From the NCBI GenBank assembly GCA_910584375.1, contig CAJUAH010000005.1, forward strand, positions 119,329 to 183,328: a DNA stretch of 64,000 nt, read 5' to 3'. Shown piece by piece: positions 18,095 to 26,646 of the stretch. Source of the DNA: an uncultured Acetatifactor sp. (GTDB lineage: Bacteria > Bacillota > Clostridia > Lachnospirales > Lachnospiraceae). A program made the position numbers and the translations under genes. The notes beneath the pieces are model-generated. The model ran no database searches. It was not told the origin of the DNA and worked only from the letters and a program-made list of their open reading frames with translations. Position 1 is the first letter of the stretch; every line of letters begins with the position of its first letter.

Positions 18095-18175
18095 AAAGGA
18101 CAGAATTTAAAAAGGATAGAGTTTCAGGAAAAAATGATATTTATATAGAAAATAAAAGACAGGAGATTATTTTTC

Positions 18176-19000
18176 ATGAGTGAAAACACCAACCAATTTC
18201 AGGGAACCAAGGAGTATGTGGCCAGCGAGGAGCTGATGGCCAGCGTGAATATCGCCATGGCGCTGCAAAAGCCGCTGCTGATCAAGGGGGAGCCGGGCAC
18301 GGGCAAGACCATGCTGGCGGAGGCTGTGGCCAGGGCGCTGGACAAGCGTCTGATCATCTGGAACATCAAGTCCACCACCAAGGCCCAGGACGGCCTGTAT
18401 GTGTACGACACGATACAGCGTCTCTACGACGGACAGTTCGGCGTGGAGGGCGTGGACGATATCGCCCGGTATATCAAGCTGGGCAAGCTGGGAGAGGCTT
18501 TCGACAGCGAGGAGCAGGTGGTGCTGCTCATCGACGAGATCGACAAGGCGGATCTGGAGTTCCCCAACGATCTGCTGTGGGAACTGGATCAGATGGAGTT
18601 CTATATCAATGAGACCAGGCGCACGGTGAAAGCAAAACACCGCCCCATCGTGATCATCACCTCCAATGCGGAAAAAGAGCTGCCGGACGCTTTTCTGCGC
18701 CGTTGCATCTTCCATTACATTGATTTCCCCTCCCAGGAGCTGATGGAGGAGATCGTGCGGGTGCATTTCCCCGATGTGGAGGAACATCTGCTGAAAAATG
18801 CCATGGAGGTTTTCTACAATATCCGCAGCATCCGGGATATCCGCAAAAAGCCAAGCACCTCGGAGCTGATCGACTGGGTGAACGCATTGCAGATCGGCGG
18901 CATCAGCGCCGACCGCATCCGTGGCGCGCTGCCCTTTATCGGCGTGGTGGTCAAGAAAGACGAGGATTTGGAGCTGGTGCGCCACGAGACGAATCTGTGA
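18176..19000 (+). CDS. MoxR-family AAA+ ATPase
   Basis: 274 residues with Walker A GEPGTGKT (38-45), Walker B VVLLIDEIDKAD and a sensor motif at IITSNAEKELPDAFLRRC. MoxR ATPases act as chaperones that load metal or assemble complexes together with a von Willebrand A-domain partner. That partner is two genes downstream (19649-20851), with a flavin-binding protein between. ATG 18176 follows AGGAG. Substrate complex unknown. Confidence 0.92.
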   Translation: MSENTNQFQGTKEYVASEELMASVNIAMALQKPLLIKGEPGTGKTMLAEAVARALDKRLIIWNIKSTTKAQDGLYVYDTIQRLYDGQFGVEGVDDIARYIKLGKLGEAFDSEEQVVLLIDEIDKADLEFPNDLLWELDQMEFYINETRRTVKAKHRPIVIITSNAEKELPDAFLRRCIFHYIDFPSQELMEEIVRVHFPDVEEHLLKNAMEVFYNIRSIRDIRKKPSTSELIDWVNALQIGGISADRIRGALPFIGVVVKKDEDLELVRHETNL

Positions 19001-19144
19001 CGGAGACAGACAGTACTTTTGCGGCTACAAACTCAGAGCGCATAACCGAGTAGTTGATGACAGGAATCCCGGAGAAAAGAGCGGATTCTTCAATGGCAGG
19101 CCGAAGAATCGGGCAGAACGTATAGACGCAGGAGGAAATCAACA

Positions 19145-19627
19145 GTGGATCAGCAAAATCAGGCTGTATTTGAGGATATGTATAAATTGTTTTTGCAGGA
19201 GTTTGGAAAGGGAAGAAAGATGGTATTGTCCACATCTCTGCAAGACCATGTGACGTCAAAAATGATGAGCATTGTCCAGAGGGAAGGACTCTTTTATTTC
19301 CAGACGGACAGGGAAATGCGCAAGTACGGACAGTTATCGGGCAATCCCCGGGTGGCGCTGTGCATAGAGAATATTCAGATAGAGGGATTGTGCCGTGAAA
19401 CAGGCTGTCCGTTGGAGGATGCGGAGTTTTGCCGATTGTATGAAGAATGCTTTCCGAGCTCTTTTCAAAGATATTCTGCGTTGGATGCGGAGCGTCTTTT
19501 TGCAGTCACACCGCTGCGGGTGGAGCGTTGGCTGTATTTGGACGGAAAGCCTTATCTGGAGGAAATGGATGTGGAGCGGCGCAGGTACGCGCGAAAGGAA
19601 TATGTTTGTATCACAGGCAAGGTTTAG
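19145..19627 (+). CDS. Pyridoxamine 5'-phosphate oxidase-like FMN-binding split-barrel protein
   Basis: 160 residues. The pattern KMMSIVQREGLFYFQTDRE, KYGQLSGNPRVALCIENIQIEG and the later WLYLDG match the split beta-barrel flavin-binding family that includes PNPOx-like and nitroimidazole-reductase-like proteins. GTG start at 19145 is supported by AGGAGGAAA just upstream. It lies between the MoxR ATPase and its VWA partner, which is an unusual interruption of that pair. Exact substrate unknown. Confidence 0.82.
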   Translation: MDQQNQAVFEDMYKLFLQEFGKGRKMVLSTSLQDHVTSKMMSIVQREGLFYFQTDREMRKYGQLSGNPRVALCIENIQIEGLCRETGCPLEDAEFCRLYEECFPSSFQRYSALDAERLFAVTPLRVERWLYLDGKPYLEEMDVERRRYARKEYVCITGKV

Positions 19628-19648
19628 GGTAAAACGGAGGAAACACTA

Positions 19649-20851
19649 TTGTTCATAAAATTTTTTGACACGCTGCGGGCCAAGGGGCTGCGGGTGACGC
19701 TGGGGGAGTGGCTTACCTTGCAGGAGGCGCTGGACAAGGGGCTGTGCGGCAGTTCCATGACGCAGTTTTACTATGTGGCCCGGATGATTTTGGTCAAGAG
19801 CGAGACGGATTTTGACAAATTTGACATGGCTTTTGAGGAGTGTTTTAGGGCGGCCCAGAAGGAGACCGAGGTGGGCGCCGAGATGCTGCGCTGGCTGGAT
19901 AAATCCGACATGATGGAGCTGGCCCACGAGGAGGCCCGCAACCACTTAAACCAGGTGGAGGATATCCATGTGGACAAGGAACAGGTGGAGGAGACCTTCA
20001 AGCAGCGCCTGAAAGACCAGAACGAGGAGCACAACGGGGGCAGCTTTTGGATCGGCACCATGGGCAAAACTTCCTTTGGCAATATGGGCGGCAATGTGGG
20101 CGGCGTCCGGGTGGGCGGCAAGACCGGGTATCAGTCCGCCTTTGCCGTGGTGGGCGCCCGCAAGTACCGGGATTTCCGGGACGACCGGGTGCTGGACAAT
20201 CGGCAGTTCCAGTTGGCTTTCCGCAGGCTCCGGCAGTTTTCCACCAGGCTGGATATCCCGGAGACAGAGCTGGATATCGACGGCACGGTGGACAAGACCT
20301 GCAACAATGGCGGCTGCCTGCAGATCGTTATGAAAAAGCCCCGGAAAAACGCGGTGAAACTGCTGCTGCTGATGGATTCGGGGGGCACGATGATCCCCTA
20401 CAGCAGTCTGCTCAACGACCTGTTCCAGGCGGTACACAAGTCCAACCACTATAAGGATGTGAAGACCTATTATTTTCACAACTGTATCTACAGCAAGCTT
20501 TACAAGACCCCGGAATGCGAGAACGGGGACTGGGTGGACACGGAGTGGATGTTCCGAAACGTAGGCAGCGACTACAAGGTGCTCATCGTGGGGGACGCGG
20601 CCATGGCGCCGGAGGAACTCTATTCCACCAGCGGCAACTACCGTGGCCCCAACGGGGGGCTGTCCGGCTATGAGTGGCTGCAGCTTGTCAAGCGCAAGTA
20701 TAAGAAGGTGGTCTGGCTCAACCCCAAGATGGCTCCGGGACGTGCGCCCTGGAGAGAGGCTGAGACGGCGGTGAAAGAGATGTTTCCCATGTATAAGCTG
20801 ACTGTGGACGGACTGAATCGGGCCATGGTGACGCTGATGGCAAACAAATAA
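19649..20851 (+). CDS. VWA-domain (CoxE-like) protein, MoxR partner
   Basis: 400 residues. The C-terminal half contains a von Willebrand A-like fold with a MIDAS-type motif in altered form (LLLMDSGGTM rather than DxSxS) and later GDAAMAP. N-terminal half is charged and helical. CoxE-like VWA proteins work with MoxR ATPases in cofactor insertion or complex maturation. TTG start at 19649 is supported by ACGGAGGAA seven bases upstream. A good terminator follows. Confidence 0.85.
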   Translation: MFIKFFDTLRAKGLRVTLGEWLTLQEALDKGLCGSSMTQFYYVARMILVKSETDFDKFDMAFEECFRAAQKETEVGAEMLRWLDKSDMMELAHEEARNHLNQVEDIHVDKEQVEETFKQRLKDQNEEHNGGSFWIGTMGKTSFGNMGGNVGGVRVGGKTGYQSAFAVVGARKYRDFRDDRVLDNRQFQLAFRRLRQFSTRLDIPETELDIDGTVDKTCNNGGCLQIVMKKPRKNAVKLLLLMDSGGTMIPYSSLLNDLFQAVHKSNHYKDVKTYYFHNCIYSKLYKTPECENGDWVDTEWMFRNVGSDYKVLIVGDAAMAPEELYSTSGNYRGPNGGLSGYEWLQLVKRKYKKVVWLNPKMAPGRAPWREAETAVKEMFPMYKLTVDGLNRAMVTLMANK

Positions 20852-20865
20852 AGAATACGCAGAGC

Positions 20866-20893
20866 GCTCCCGCAGTAGGCGGGAGCCTCTTTT
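20866..20893 (+). terminator. Intrinsic terminator after the VWA gene
   Basis: GCTCCCGC (20866-20873), loop AGTAG, GCGGGAGC (20879-20886) followed by CTCTTTT. Confidence 0.85.
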
Positions 20894-20949
20894 ATTTCCG
20901 GCAGGATCTTAAACAGTGGAATCTTAAAACAATCTTAAACCTGCATGTC

Positions 20950-20978
20950 TTGTCCTTTTTTTGTCCTGATTATATAAT
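20950..20978 (+). promoter_or_regulatory. Promoter of the lipoprotein gene
   Basis: TTGTCC (20950-20955), 17-base spacer, TATAAT (20973-20978). The predicted transcription start near 20985 lies after the ATG at 20981, which supports translation from ATG 21017 instead. Confidence 0.75.
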
Positions 20979-21016
20979 TTATGCAGGAAAAAAATGCAGG
21001 CGGGAGGATTGTACCG

Positions 21017-23356
21017 ATGAAAAAATGGAGAGCGGTCATGCTGTTATATATAGTTCCGGCGGTTCTGCTGGGGAGCTGCGGCGGGGAGGATGCAAGGCAG
21101 CCGGAAGAGATTGCGGGGGAACAGAGCAGGGAGGAAACCGGGGGAGTGGTTTCGGAGGCCCCGGAGGATAGTGCGTCCGATGCACTCTTTACCTGGGAAC
21201 TTTTAGAGCAGGACTCCTGGCGGGACAATACGCTGGACGACTACACGGCCATACTGCACCTTCCGCTGGCTCCCCAGCGCCTGGAGGACGAGCTCGGAGG
21301 CATATGGGAGTACGCTCTGGGAGATACCTGCGGCGCGGTGTATAAAAGGCATTTGCTGGAAACGGATAGCTGGGAGGAATGGAAGATCGTGACAGAGCAG
21401 GGGGAGGAAAGCTCTTCCAGACTGGCCTTTCGGGAGGGCTCCGGCGATCAGATCAGCGGGATCGGCGGTGTCGTCGGGAGCGACCGTTTTATGATGCTGG
21501 AGGCGCGCGCGGAGGGAGATACGGATACTGGACGGCGTTACCGCTTTTTTGAGACGGACAGGGATTTGCGGATCTTGCGGACGGTGGAACTGGAATTTCT
21601 GCCGGGGGACGGCGGGGAGATTCCCGGCCGGGTGATGGCGGACAAGGCGGGCAACATCCATTTTACCACGGTCGCACACAGCAGCTATGACCGGGAGGGG
21701 GCGTTGGCAGAAACAGGGAACTATTACTATGTTACGGATTCTGATGGCACGCTCCTGGCCAGATACGATTATACGGGGAGGGCAGGCTGGCTGGTGGCTC
21801 TGTATGACGGCAGGGTCGGGCTGTGTACCCGGACTGTGGACGGGGACGGCGCGGGGACACGCAGCCGTCTGGAGCTGGCCGACCCGCAGACCGGGGAGAT
21901 GAAGACGCTGGTGGATCTGGATCGAAACGCGGCGAAAGAGCTGCTGGGCGGGGCGTATTACACGCTATGGGATGAAAAGACTCTGTTGTACGCGGACAAC
22001 AGAGGACTTCACTTCGCGGATCTGTCCGGGAATCCCACAGGGGACGCCTATATCTGGGGCAATCACGGGATAAGCTTTGGCGCGCTGGAAGATGTGCGGA
22101 TCGGGGAGAACGGGGAGGTAAGCCTGATCTATTCCGACTCCCGGAGGGAGGGAAACCTGTTATTGCTTAAGCCGACCTGGGAGAAGGAAGAGATCGTGCA
22201 GGTGGTTCTTGCGGTATCTTCCTATATGAGAGACGTGTATTATCCGGCGGTGGTGGAATTTAACAAAAGGTATCCGGCCTGTCATATCGCGCTGAAAACG
22301 GACTATGACAAGACCAGGCTTTTGACGGAACTGACTGCGGGAAAGGGCCCGGTGCTGGTGGATACCATGCTTACCGGCTTTGAGGGCAATGAAAAGCTCT
22401 GGGCAAGTCTGGAGGGACTCTTTGCCGGGGAGGAGTGGGAGGACATTCTGATTCCCCAGGCCATGGATATGGGGCGGATCAACGAAACCCTGTACGGCGT
22501 TGTAAGCAATTTCGAGATAGAGACGGTGGTTATTGGGGAAGATGCCCCCACAGACTGGGATTATGAGAGTTTTCTGAGCGGTATCGAGGAGGATGCGTCT
22601 ATCGAGGCGATCTGCAATCTGCAAAGTCATGCATGGTATTTTATGTATCATTTTCTGATCAACGGAGTAGAGGACAGCTATTTTCTGGACAGGGAGAACG
22701 GCAGAGCCAGCTTTGACAGCGACAGATTCCGCAGGGCGCTGGGGCTGGGCATGGCTTATTGCGATATAGATAAGTATGTGGAGTCGGGGATGGAAGGATT
22801 GGAAGATAAGGTATTTTGCAACACCGTCCGCATCACCAGGCCGGAACTGATCGATCTGTATCGGATCTGTTACGGGGAGGACGCCAACTATATCGGGTAT
22901 CCCACAGGGGACGGCTCCACGCATTATATCGGCAGCAACTGTGTGCTGGCTGTCCGGAAGACCGCTACGGAGGAGGAAAAGATGATAGCGGGGGCTTTTC
23001 TGCGGATCCTGCTCTCCCGAGAGTGCCAGTTGGAGGGGGTGAGAGACCCCAATTTCTGGCTGAGCGTGCGCAGAGATGTGTTGGAGGAGCAGATAGGGCA
23101 GGTAGACGAGAGGTCTATGCCAACGGTCTACGGGTTTGACCAGATCACCCTTGGTGACGACTATGACAGGGAGTACGACGCCCGGCTTTTGGAGGAACTG
23201 TTGGAAAACGCAAGACCTAAAAAGAGTTTTCCCGGAGAGCTGAACGTCATTTTTGCAGAGGAGATGGAGGCGTATATGGAGGGAACCATCACAGAGGATC
23301 TATTGATCGAACGCCTGGCCGGGCGGGTAAATCTCTACCTGGCGGAGCAGGAATAA
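21017..23356 (+). CDS. Large lipoprotein with C-terminal ABC-type solute-binding domain
   Basis: 779 residues. Signal peptide MKKWRAVMLLYIVPAVLLGS ends in a lipobox with Cys21, so the protein is lipid-anchored outside the membrane. Residues about 50-390 contain repeated WEYALGD/LLARYDYTG-type strands that suggest a beta-propeller; from about residue 395 the sequence resembles an extracellular solute-binding protein (VVEFNKRYPACHIALKTDYD, then YGVVSNFEIE). No permease or ATPase is nearby, so a sensory or structural role is as likely as transport. GGGAGGA precedes ATG 21017. The sigma/anti-sigma pair follows. Confidence 0.85.
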   Translation: MKKWRAVMLLYIVPAVLLGSCGGEDARQPEEIAGEQSREETGGVVSEAPEDSASDALFTWELLEQDSWRDNTLDDYTAILHLPLAPQRLEDELGGIWEYALGDTCGAVYKRHLLETDSWEEWKIVTEQGEESSSRLAFREGSGDQISGIGGVVGSDRFMMLEARAEGDTDTGRRYRFFETDRDLRILRTVELEFLPGDGGEIPGRVMADKAGNIHFTTVAHSSYDREGALAETGNYYYVTDSDGTLLARYDYTGRAGWLVALYDGRVGLCTRTVDGDGAGTRSRLELADPQTGEMKTLVDLDRNAAKELLGGAYYTLWDEKTLLYADNRGLHFADLSGNPTGDAYIWGNHGISFGALEDVRIGENGEVSLIYSDSRREGNLLLLKPTWEKEEIVQVVLAVSSYMRDVYYPAVVEFNKRYPACHIALKTDYDKTRLLTELTAGKGPVLVDTMLTGFEGNEKLWASLEGLFAGEEWEDILIPQAMDMGRINETLYGVVSNFEIETVVIGEDAPTDWDYESFLSGIEEDASIEAICNLQSHAWYFMYHFLINGVEDSYFLDRENGRASFDSDRFRRALGLGMAYCDIDKYVESGMEGLEDKVFCNTVRITRPELIDLYRICYGEDANYIGYPTGDGSTHYIGSNCVLAVRKTATEEEKMIAGAFLRILLSRECQLEGVRDPNFWLSVRRDVLEEQIGQVDERSMPTVYGFDQITLGDDYDREYDARLLEELLENARPKKSFPGELNVIFAEEMEAYMEGTITEDLLIERLAGRVNLYLAEQE

Positions 23357-23371
23357 ATTATACGAATTGTC

Positions 23372-23398
23372 TGTAACGAATCTCCTCCCAAACGGATA
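23372..23398 (+). promoter_or_regulatory. Possible ECF-type promoter for the sigma operon
   Basis: TGTAAC (23372-23377) and CGGATA (23393-23398), 15 bases apart, about 80 bases before the sigma gene. The pattern resembles autoregulated ECF promoters, but the match is by eye. Confidence 0.35.
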
Positions 23399-23478
23399 TA
23401 TATGTGAAAAGATAATCCGCAGGAGTTACCGGCCGGGAAAAGGTATGCCTGGGAGGCAGGATATAAGGAGGAGAGCGC

Positions 23479-23976
23479 ATGGAGCAGTTATATCGGGAAA
23501 ACGGAAAAGTAGTCTATCACTACCTGCTGTCCCTGTGCCATGACCGTTTTCTGGCGGAGGATCTGACCCAGGAGACTTTTCTGCGGGCGTACAGATCCCT
23601 GGAGCGTTTCGACGGCAACTGTAAGCTTTCCACATGGCTCTGCCAGATCGCCAAACACCTCTACTATCAGCATCTCTCCAGGCACAAGCGGGAGATTCCC
23701 GCCGAGCCGGACGAGACGGCTTTCGCGGACAGTCCGCAGCCGGAGGAGAAAGTGCTGCACAGGCTGGAACTCATGGATGTGCTGAAAGAAATGCAGAAAC
23801 TCCCGGGCCAGATGCGGGAAGTGATCTATCTGAGGGCCGTCGCGGATCTTTCTTTTCGGGATATCGGGGAAATACTGGGCCGCAGTGAGAACTGGGCCAG
23901 GGTGAATTTCTACCGTGGCAAGGAGACGTTGATCAGGGCCGCGAGGGCGGCAAAGTGGGAGGACGGGCATGAATAG
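23479..23976 (+). CDS. ECF-type RNA polymerase sigma factor
   Basis: 165 residues with region 2 (LCHDRFLAEDLTQETFLRAY, then STWLCQIAKHLYY) and region 4 (LPGQMREVIYLRAVADLSFR, then IGEILGRSENWARVNFYRGK). Region 3 is lacking, as expected for ECF factors. Start follows AAGGAGGAG. The stop overlaps the next gene by 8 bases, and that gene has a zinc anti-sigma motif, so the pair is sigma/anti-sigma. The regulon may include the lipoprotein gene upstream, but this is only inferred from position. Confidence 0.94.
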   Translation: MEQLYRENGKVVYHYLLSLCHDRFLAEDLTQETFLRAYRSLERFDGNCKLSTWLCQIAKHLYYQHLSRHKREIPAEPDETAFADSPQPEEKVLHRLELMDVLKEMQKLPGQMREVIYLRAVADLSFRDIGEILGRSENWARVNFYRGKETLIRAARAAKWEDGHE

Positions 23977-24778
23977 AATAAATTGTGAGATCGTGAGGGA
24001 TCTGATTCCCTCCTATGTAGACGGCATTTGTTCGCAGAGTTCTAAAGAGGCGGTGGAGGAGCATGTGAAAAGCTGCGGGGAGTGCAGGGAGAGCCTGGAT
24101 ACGCTCAGACGCACGGCGATCGGGGGAGATAAGGCAGCGCAGGGTGAACTGGATCTGATGAAAAAGGTCAAGCGGCATTTTGTCAGAAAGAGTCTGCTGA
24201 CCGTGGGGGCGATGGCCCTGGCGCTGCTCCTTTTTGGCAATCTGTTCGATCTGGAGCTGTGGTACAAAGAAAACCTGTACTATGTATTGTTCCCCCTTAT
24301 AGCGTTGGGAACCCATGCCCTGCTGGCGGAGTATCCGCCCGGAAACATGAAAGGCAGGAAAAGGCTGGGGCTGGGCGCAGTGAGCGCGCTGGGGATCCTC
24401 TACAGCGTTATTCTGGCGTTTGTATTTTGTGGGGAGTACGGTACGATCGACATGTATCCGGAAAGGGATCTCTCCTGGCTGGGGCCGGTTATGGAATACC
24501 AGATGACAGGGATCAGCATTGTGGAATTGGCGATATTTGCGTGGTTTGTGGCGGATTCCCTGAAAAATGCACATGGGCTGGACAGTCTGCACATCGTAAG
24601 TCTGCTGGGCGCGTTTATGGGTATGATATTGCGGCTGGCCCTGCACAATATGAGTACTCCTGCCAAATTGCAGCAGGGGGTGACGCAGATGCTGGTCACC
24701 GTTTTCCTAGAGGGAGTGGCGATCGCTGTACTGGAGGCCTGCGCAGGCAGGTATCTGGCACAGAAACCGGGAAAATAA
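23969..24778 (+). CDS. Zinc-binding anti-sigma factor, membrane-bound
   Basis: 269 residues. The N-terminus carries the ZAS motif EHVKSCGECR (His32, Cys36, Cys39), which holds ECF sigma factors inactive. About six hydrophobic segments follow from residue 70 to the C-terminus (for example LLTVGAMALALLLFGNLF), more than in single-spanning anti-sigma factors. The gene overlaps the sigma factor. The signal that releases the sigma factor is unknown. Confidence 0.9.
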   Translation: MNRINCEIVRDLIPSYVDGICSQSSKEAVEEHVKSCGECRESLDTLRRTAIGGDKAAQGELDLMKKVKRHFVRKSLLTVGAMALALLLFGNLFDLELWYKENLYYVLFPLIALGTHALLAEYPPGNMKGRKRLGLGAVSALGILYSVILAFVFCGEYGTIDMYPERDLSWLGPVMEYQMTGISIVELAIFAWFVADSLKNAHGLDSLHIVSLLGAFMGMILRLALHNMSTPAKLQQGVTQMLVTVFLEGVAIAVLEACAGRYLAQKPGK

Positions 24779-24801
24779 GTGGAGAATATACCAAAAAACA
24801 G

Positions 24802-24830
24802 TTGACATCCTGAGATATTTGGGATACAAT
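24802..24830 (+). promoter_or_regulatory. Promoter of the tyrS T-box transcript
   Basis: TTGACA (24802-24807), 17-base spacer, TACAAT (24825-24830): close to the sigma-A consensus. Confidence 0.85.
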
Positions 24831-24836
24831 CACCTC

Positions 24837-25155
24837 AAGTTTTAAATAAAACGCTAATGCGATGAAGAGAAAGAGTACTGTTATTCCACTTTGTACAGAG
24901 AGCAGCCGGAGGGTGAGAGGCGCACAGAGCCTGACAGGAATACATCTCGGAGCAGCAAACCGAAACCCATGGAATATATGTAGGGAGTAGGCTTTGACGG
25001 CAGACCCCGATATCGGTCAAGGGTATTTCGGCAGCGCTCCGGGTAGGGCGGTTGGTTGTCGATGTACTTTCTGAGCCATAAGGTGTGAGCCTTGTGGGAA
25101 AAAAGGTGGTAACACGGGTACTGGCCCCGTCCTTTTGTGGGACGGGGCTTTTTGT
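24837..25155 (+). promoter_or_regulatory. T-box riboswitch, tyrosine specific, upstream of tyrS
   Basis: A structured leader of about 320 bases. Stem I contains AGAGAGCAGCCGGAGG and GGTGAGAGGC elements; the specifier is read as TAC (Tyr) at 24941-24943. The conserved T-box AAGGTGGTAACACGGG is at 25103-25118, with TGGT matching a tRNA ending in A-CCA. Uncharged tRNA-Tyr would stabilise the antiterminator and allow readthrough into tyrS. The terminator follows directly. Confidence 0.93.
25124..25153 (+). terminator. T-box regulated terminator
   Basis: GCCCCGTCC (25124-25132) pairs with GGACGGGGC (25140-25148), followed by a T-run. It competes with the antiterminator that includes the T-box sequence. 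Confidence 0.92.
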
Positions 25156-25286
25156 GCGCGCGAATAAGCCGTCGTCCCGGCAGCGCCAGGGGAACGGAGG
25201 CTTGAAAGAACCTCAAAACAGCATAATCCCGCACAATGTACTTGAGGGGGATATGCGGAACTCAAATAAGGAAAGAAGGAAAAGAA

Positions 25287-26516
25287 ATGACAGTATTTGA
25301 CGAATTGAAAGCGAGAGGGCTGCTGGCCCAGCTTACGGATGAGGAGGAGATCAAGGAGCTGATCAACAACGGAAAGGCGACCTTTTACATTGGGTTTGAT
25401 CCCACTGCGGACAGCCTGCATGTGGGACATTTCATGGCGCTTTGCCTGATGAAACGTTTACAGATGGCAGGCAACCGCCCCATCGCTCTGATCGGCGGCG
25501 GCACGGGCATGATCGGGGACCCGTCGGGCAGGAGCGATCTGCGCACCATGATGACGACAGAGCAGATCGATCATAACTGTGAGTGTTTCAAAAAGCAGAT
25601 GAGCCGCTTTATCGAGTTTGGTGAGGGCAAGGCCATGATGGTGAACAATGCGGACTGGCTCAGAGATTTAAACTACATTGAGTTTATCCGGGACATCGGC
25701 GTGCATTTTTCCGTGAACCGTATGCTCACCGCGGAGTGCTACAGACAGCGCATGGAAAAGGGACTCAGCTTTCTGGAATTCAACTACATGATCATGCAGA
25801 GTTACGACTTTTTGTGCCTGTATGAGAAATACGGCTGTAATATGCAGTTCGGCGGCGATGACCAGTGGAGCAATATGCTGGGCGGCACGGAGCTGATCCG
25901 GCGCAAGCTGGGCAAGGACGCTTACGCCATGACCATCACGCTGCTATTAAACTCCGAGGGCAAAAAGATGGGCAAGTCCCAGAAGGGAGCCGTGTGGCTT
26001 GACCCGGAAAAGACCACGCCCTTTGAATTCTACCAGTACTGGAGAAATGTGGCGGACGCGGATGTGATGAACTGTCTGCGGATGCTGACCTTTCTGCCCC
26101 TTGAGGAGATCCGGGCCATGGAGAGCTGGGAGGGCAGCAAGCTCAACGAGGCCAAGGAGATCCTGGCATTCCATCTGACCGAGCTGGTACACGGCACGGA
26201 GGAGGCGGAGAAGGCTCAGGAGAGCGCCAGGGCGCTGTTCAGTGCGGGCAACGCGGAGAATATGCCCACCTACGAGTTACAGGAGTCGGATTTCAAGGAC
26301 GGCGCCATCGATATCATCGGCGTTGTGGCCGCGGCAGGGCTGACGGCGTCCCGCTCCGAGGCCAGACGGGCGGTGGAACAGGGCGGCGTCACCGTGGACG
26401 GCGAAAAAGTGACAGATATCAAGACGGTATATAAAAAAGAGGATTTTTCTGGCGAGGGCAAGATCGTAAAGCGGGGCAAGAAGAGTTTTAAGAGGGTCGT
26501 CTGCGCAGATAGATAA
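25287..26516 (+). CDS. tyrS: Tyrosyl-tRNA synthetase
   Basis: Class I synthetase charging tRNA-Tyr. HIGH-like SLHVGH, the GGDDQWSNM tyrosine/ATP region and KMSKS-like KKMGKS are clear; the C-terminal S4 RNA-binding domain (SRSEARRAVEQGGVTVDGE) is complete. ATG 25287 (MTVFDELKARG) gives the usual 409 residues; the in-frame upstream extension to 25236 is not needed. Expression is controlled by the T-box leader. Confidence 0.97.
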   Translation: MTVFDELKARGLLAQLTDEEEIKELINNGKATFYIGFDPTADSLHVGHFMALCLMKRLQMAGNRPIALIGGGTGMIGDPSGRSDLRTMMTTEQIDHNCECFKKQMSRFIEFGEGKAMMVNNADWLRDLNYIEFIRDIGVHFSVNRMLTAECYRQRMEKGLSFLEFNYMIMQSYDFLCLYEKYGCNMQFGGDDQWSNMLGGTELIRRKLGKDAYAMTITLLLNSEGKKMGKSQKGAVWLDPEKTTPFEFYQYWRNVADADVMNCLRMLTFLPLEEIRAMESWEGSKLNEAKEILAFHLTELVHGTEEAEKAQESARALFSAGNAENMPTYELQESDFKDGAIDIIGVVAAAGLTASRSEARRAVEQGGVTVDGEKVTDIKTVYKKEDFSGEGKIVKRGKKSFKRVVCADR

Positions 26517-26646
26517 AAAAGCGCGCTTGCAGGGCGTATGATGTGTTTGTACGCCGAGGATTTTCGCGTAAGGAAGAACACAGGGAGATGCATGGAAAAT
26601 GCAGGGAAAAAGAGGATGAATTGAGGATGGCAGGAGGATCGCGCAT

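Noticed and set aside
20981..21016. Lipoprotein start at ATG 20981
   Set aside because: It would lie at or before the predicted transcription start and spoils the signal peptide; ATG 21017 has a good binding site.
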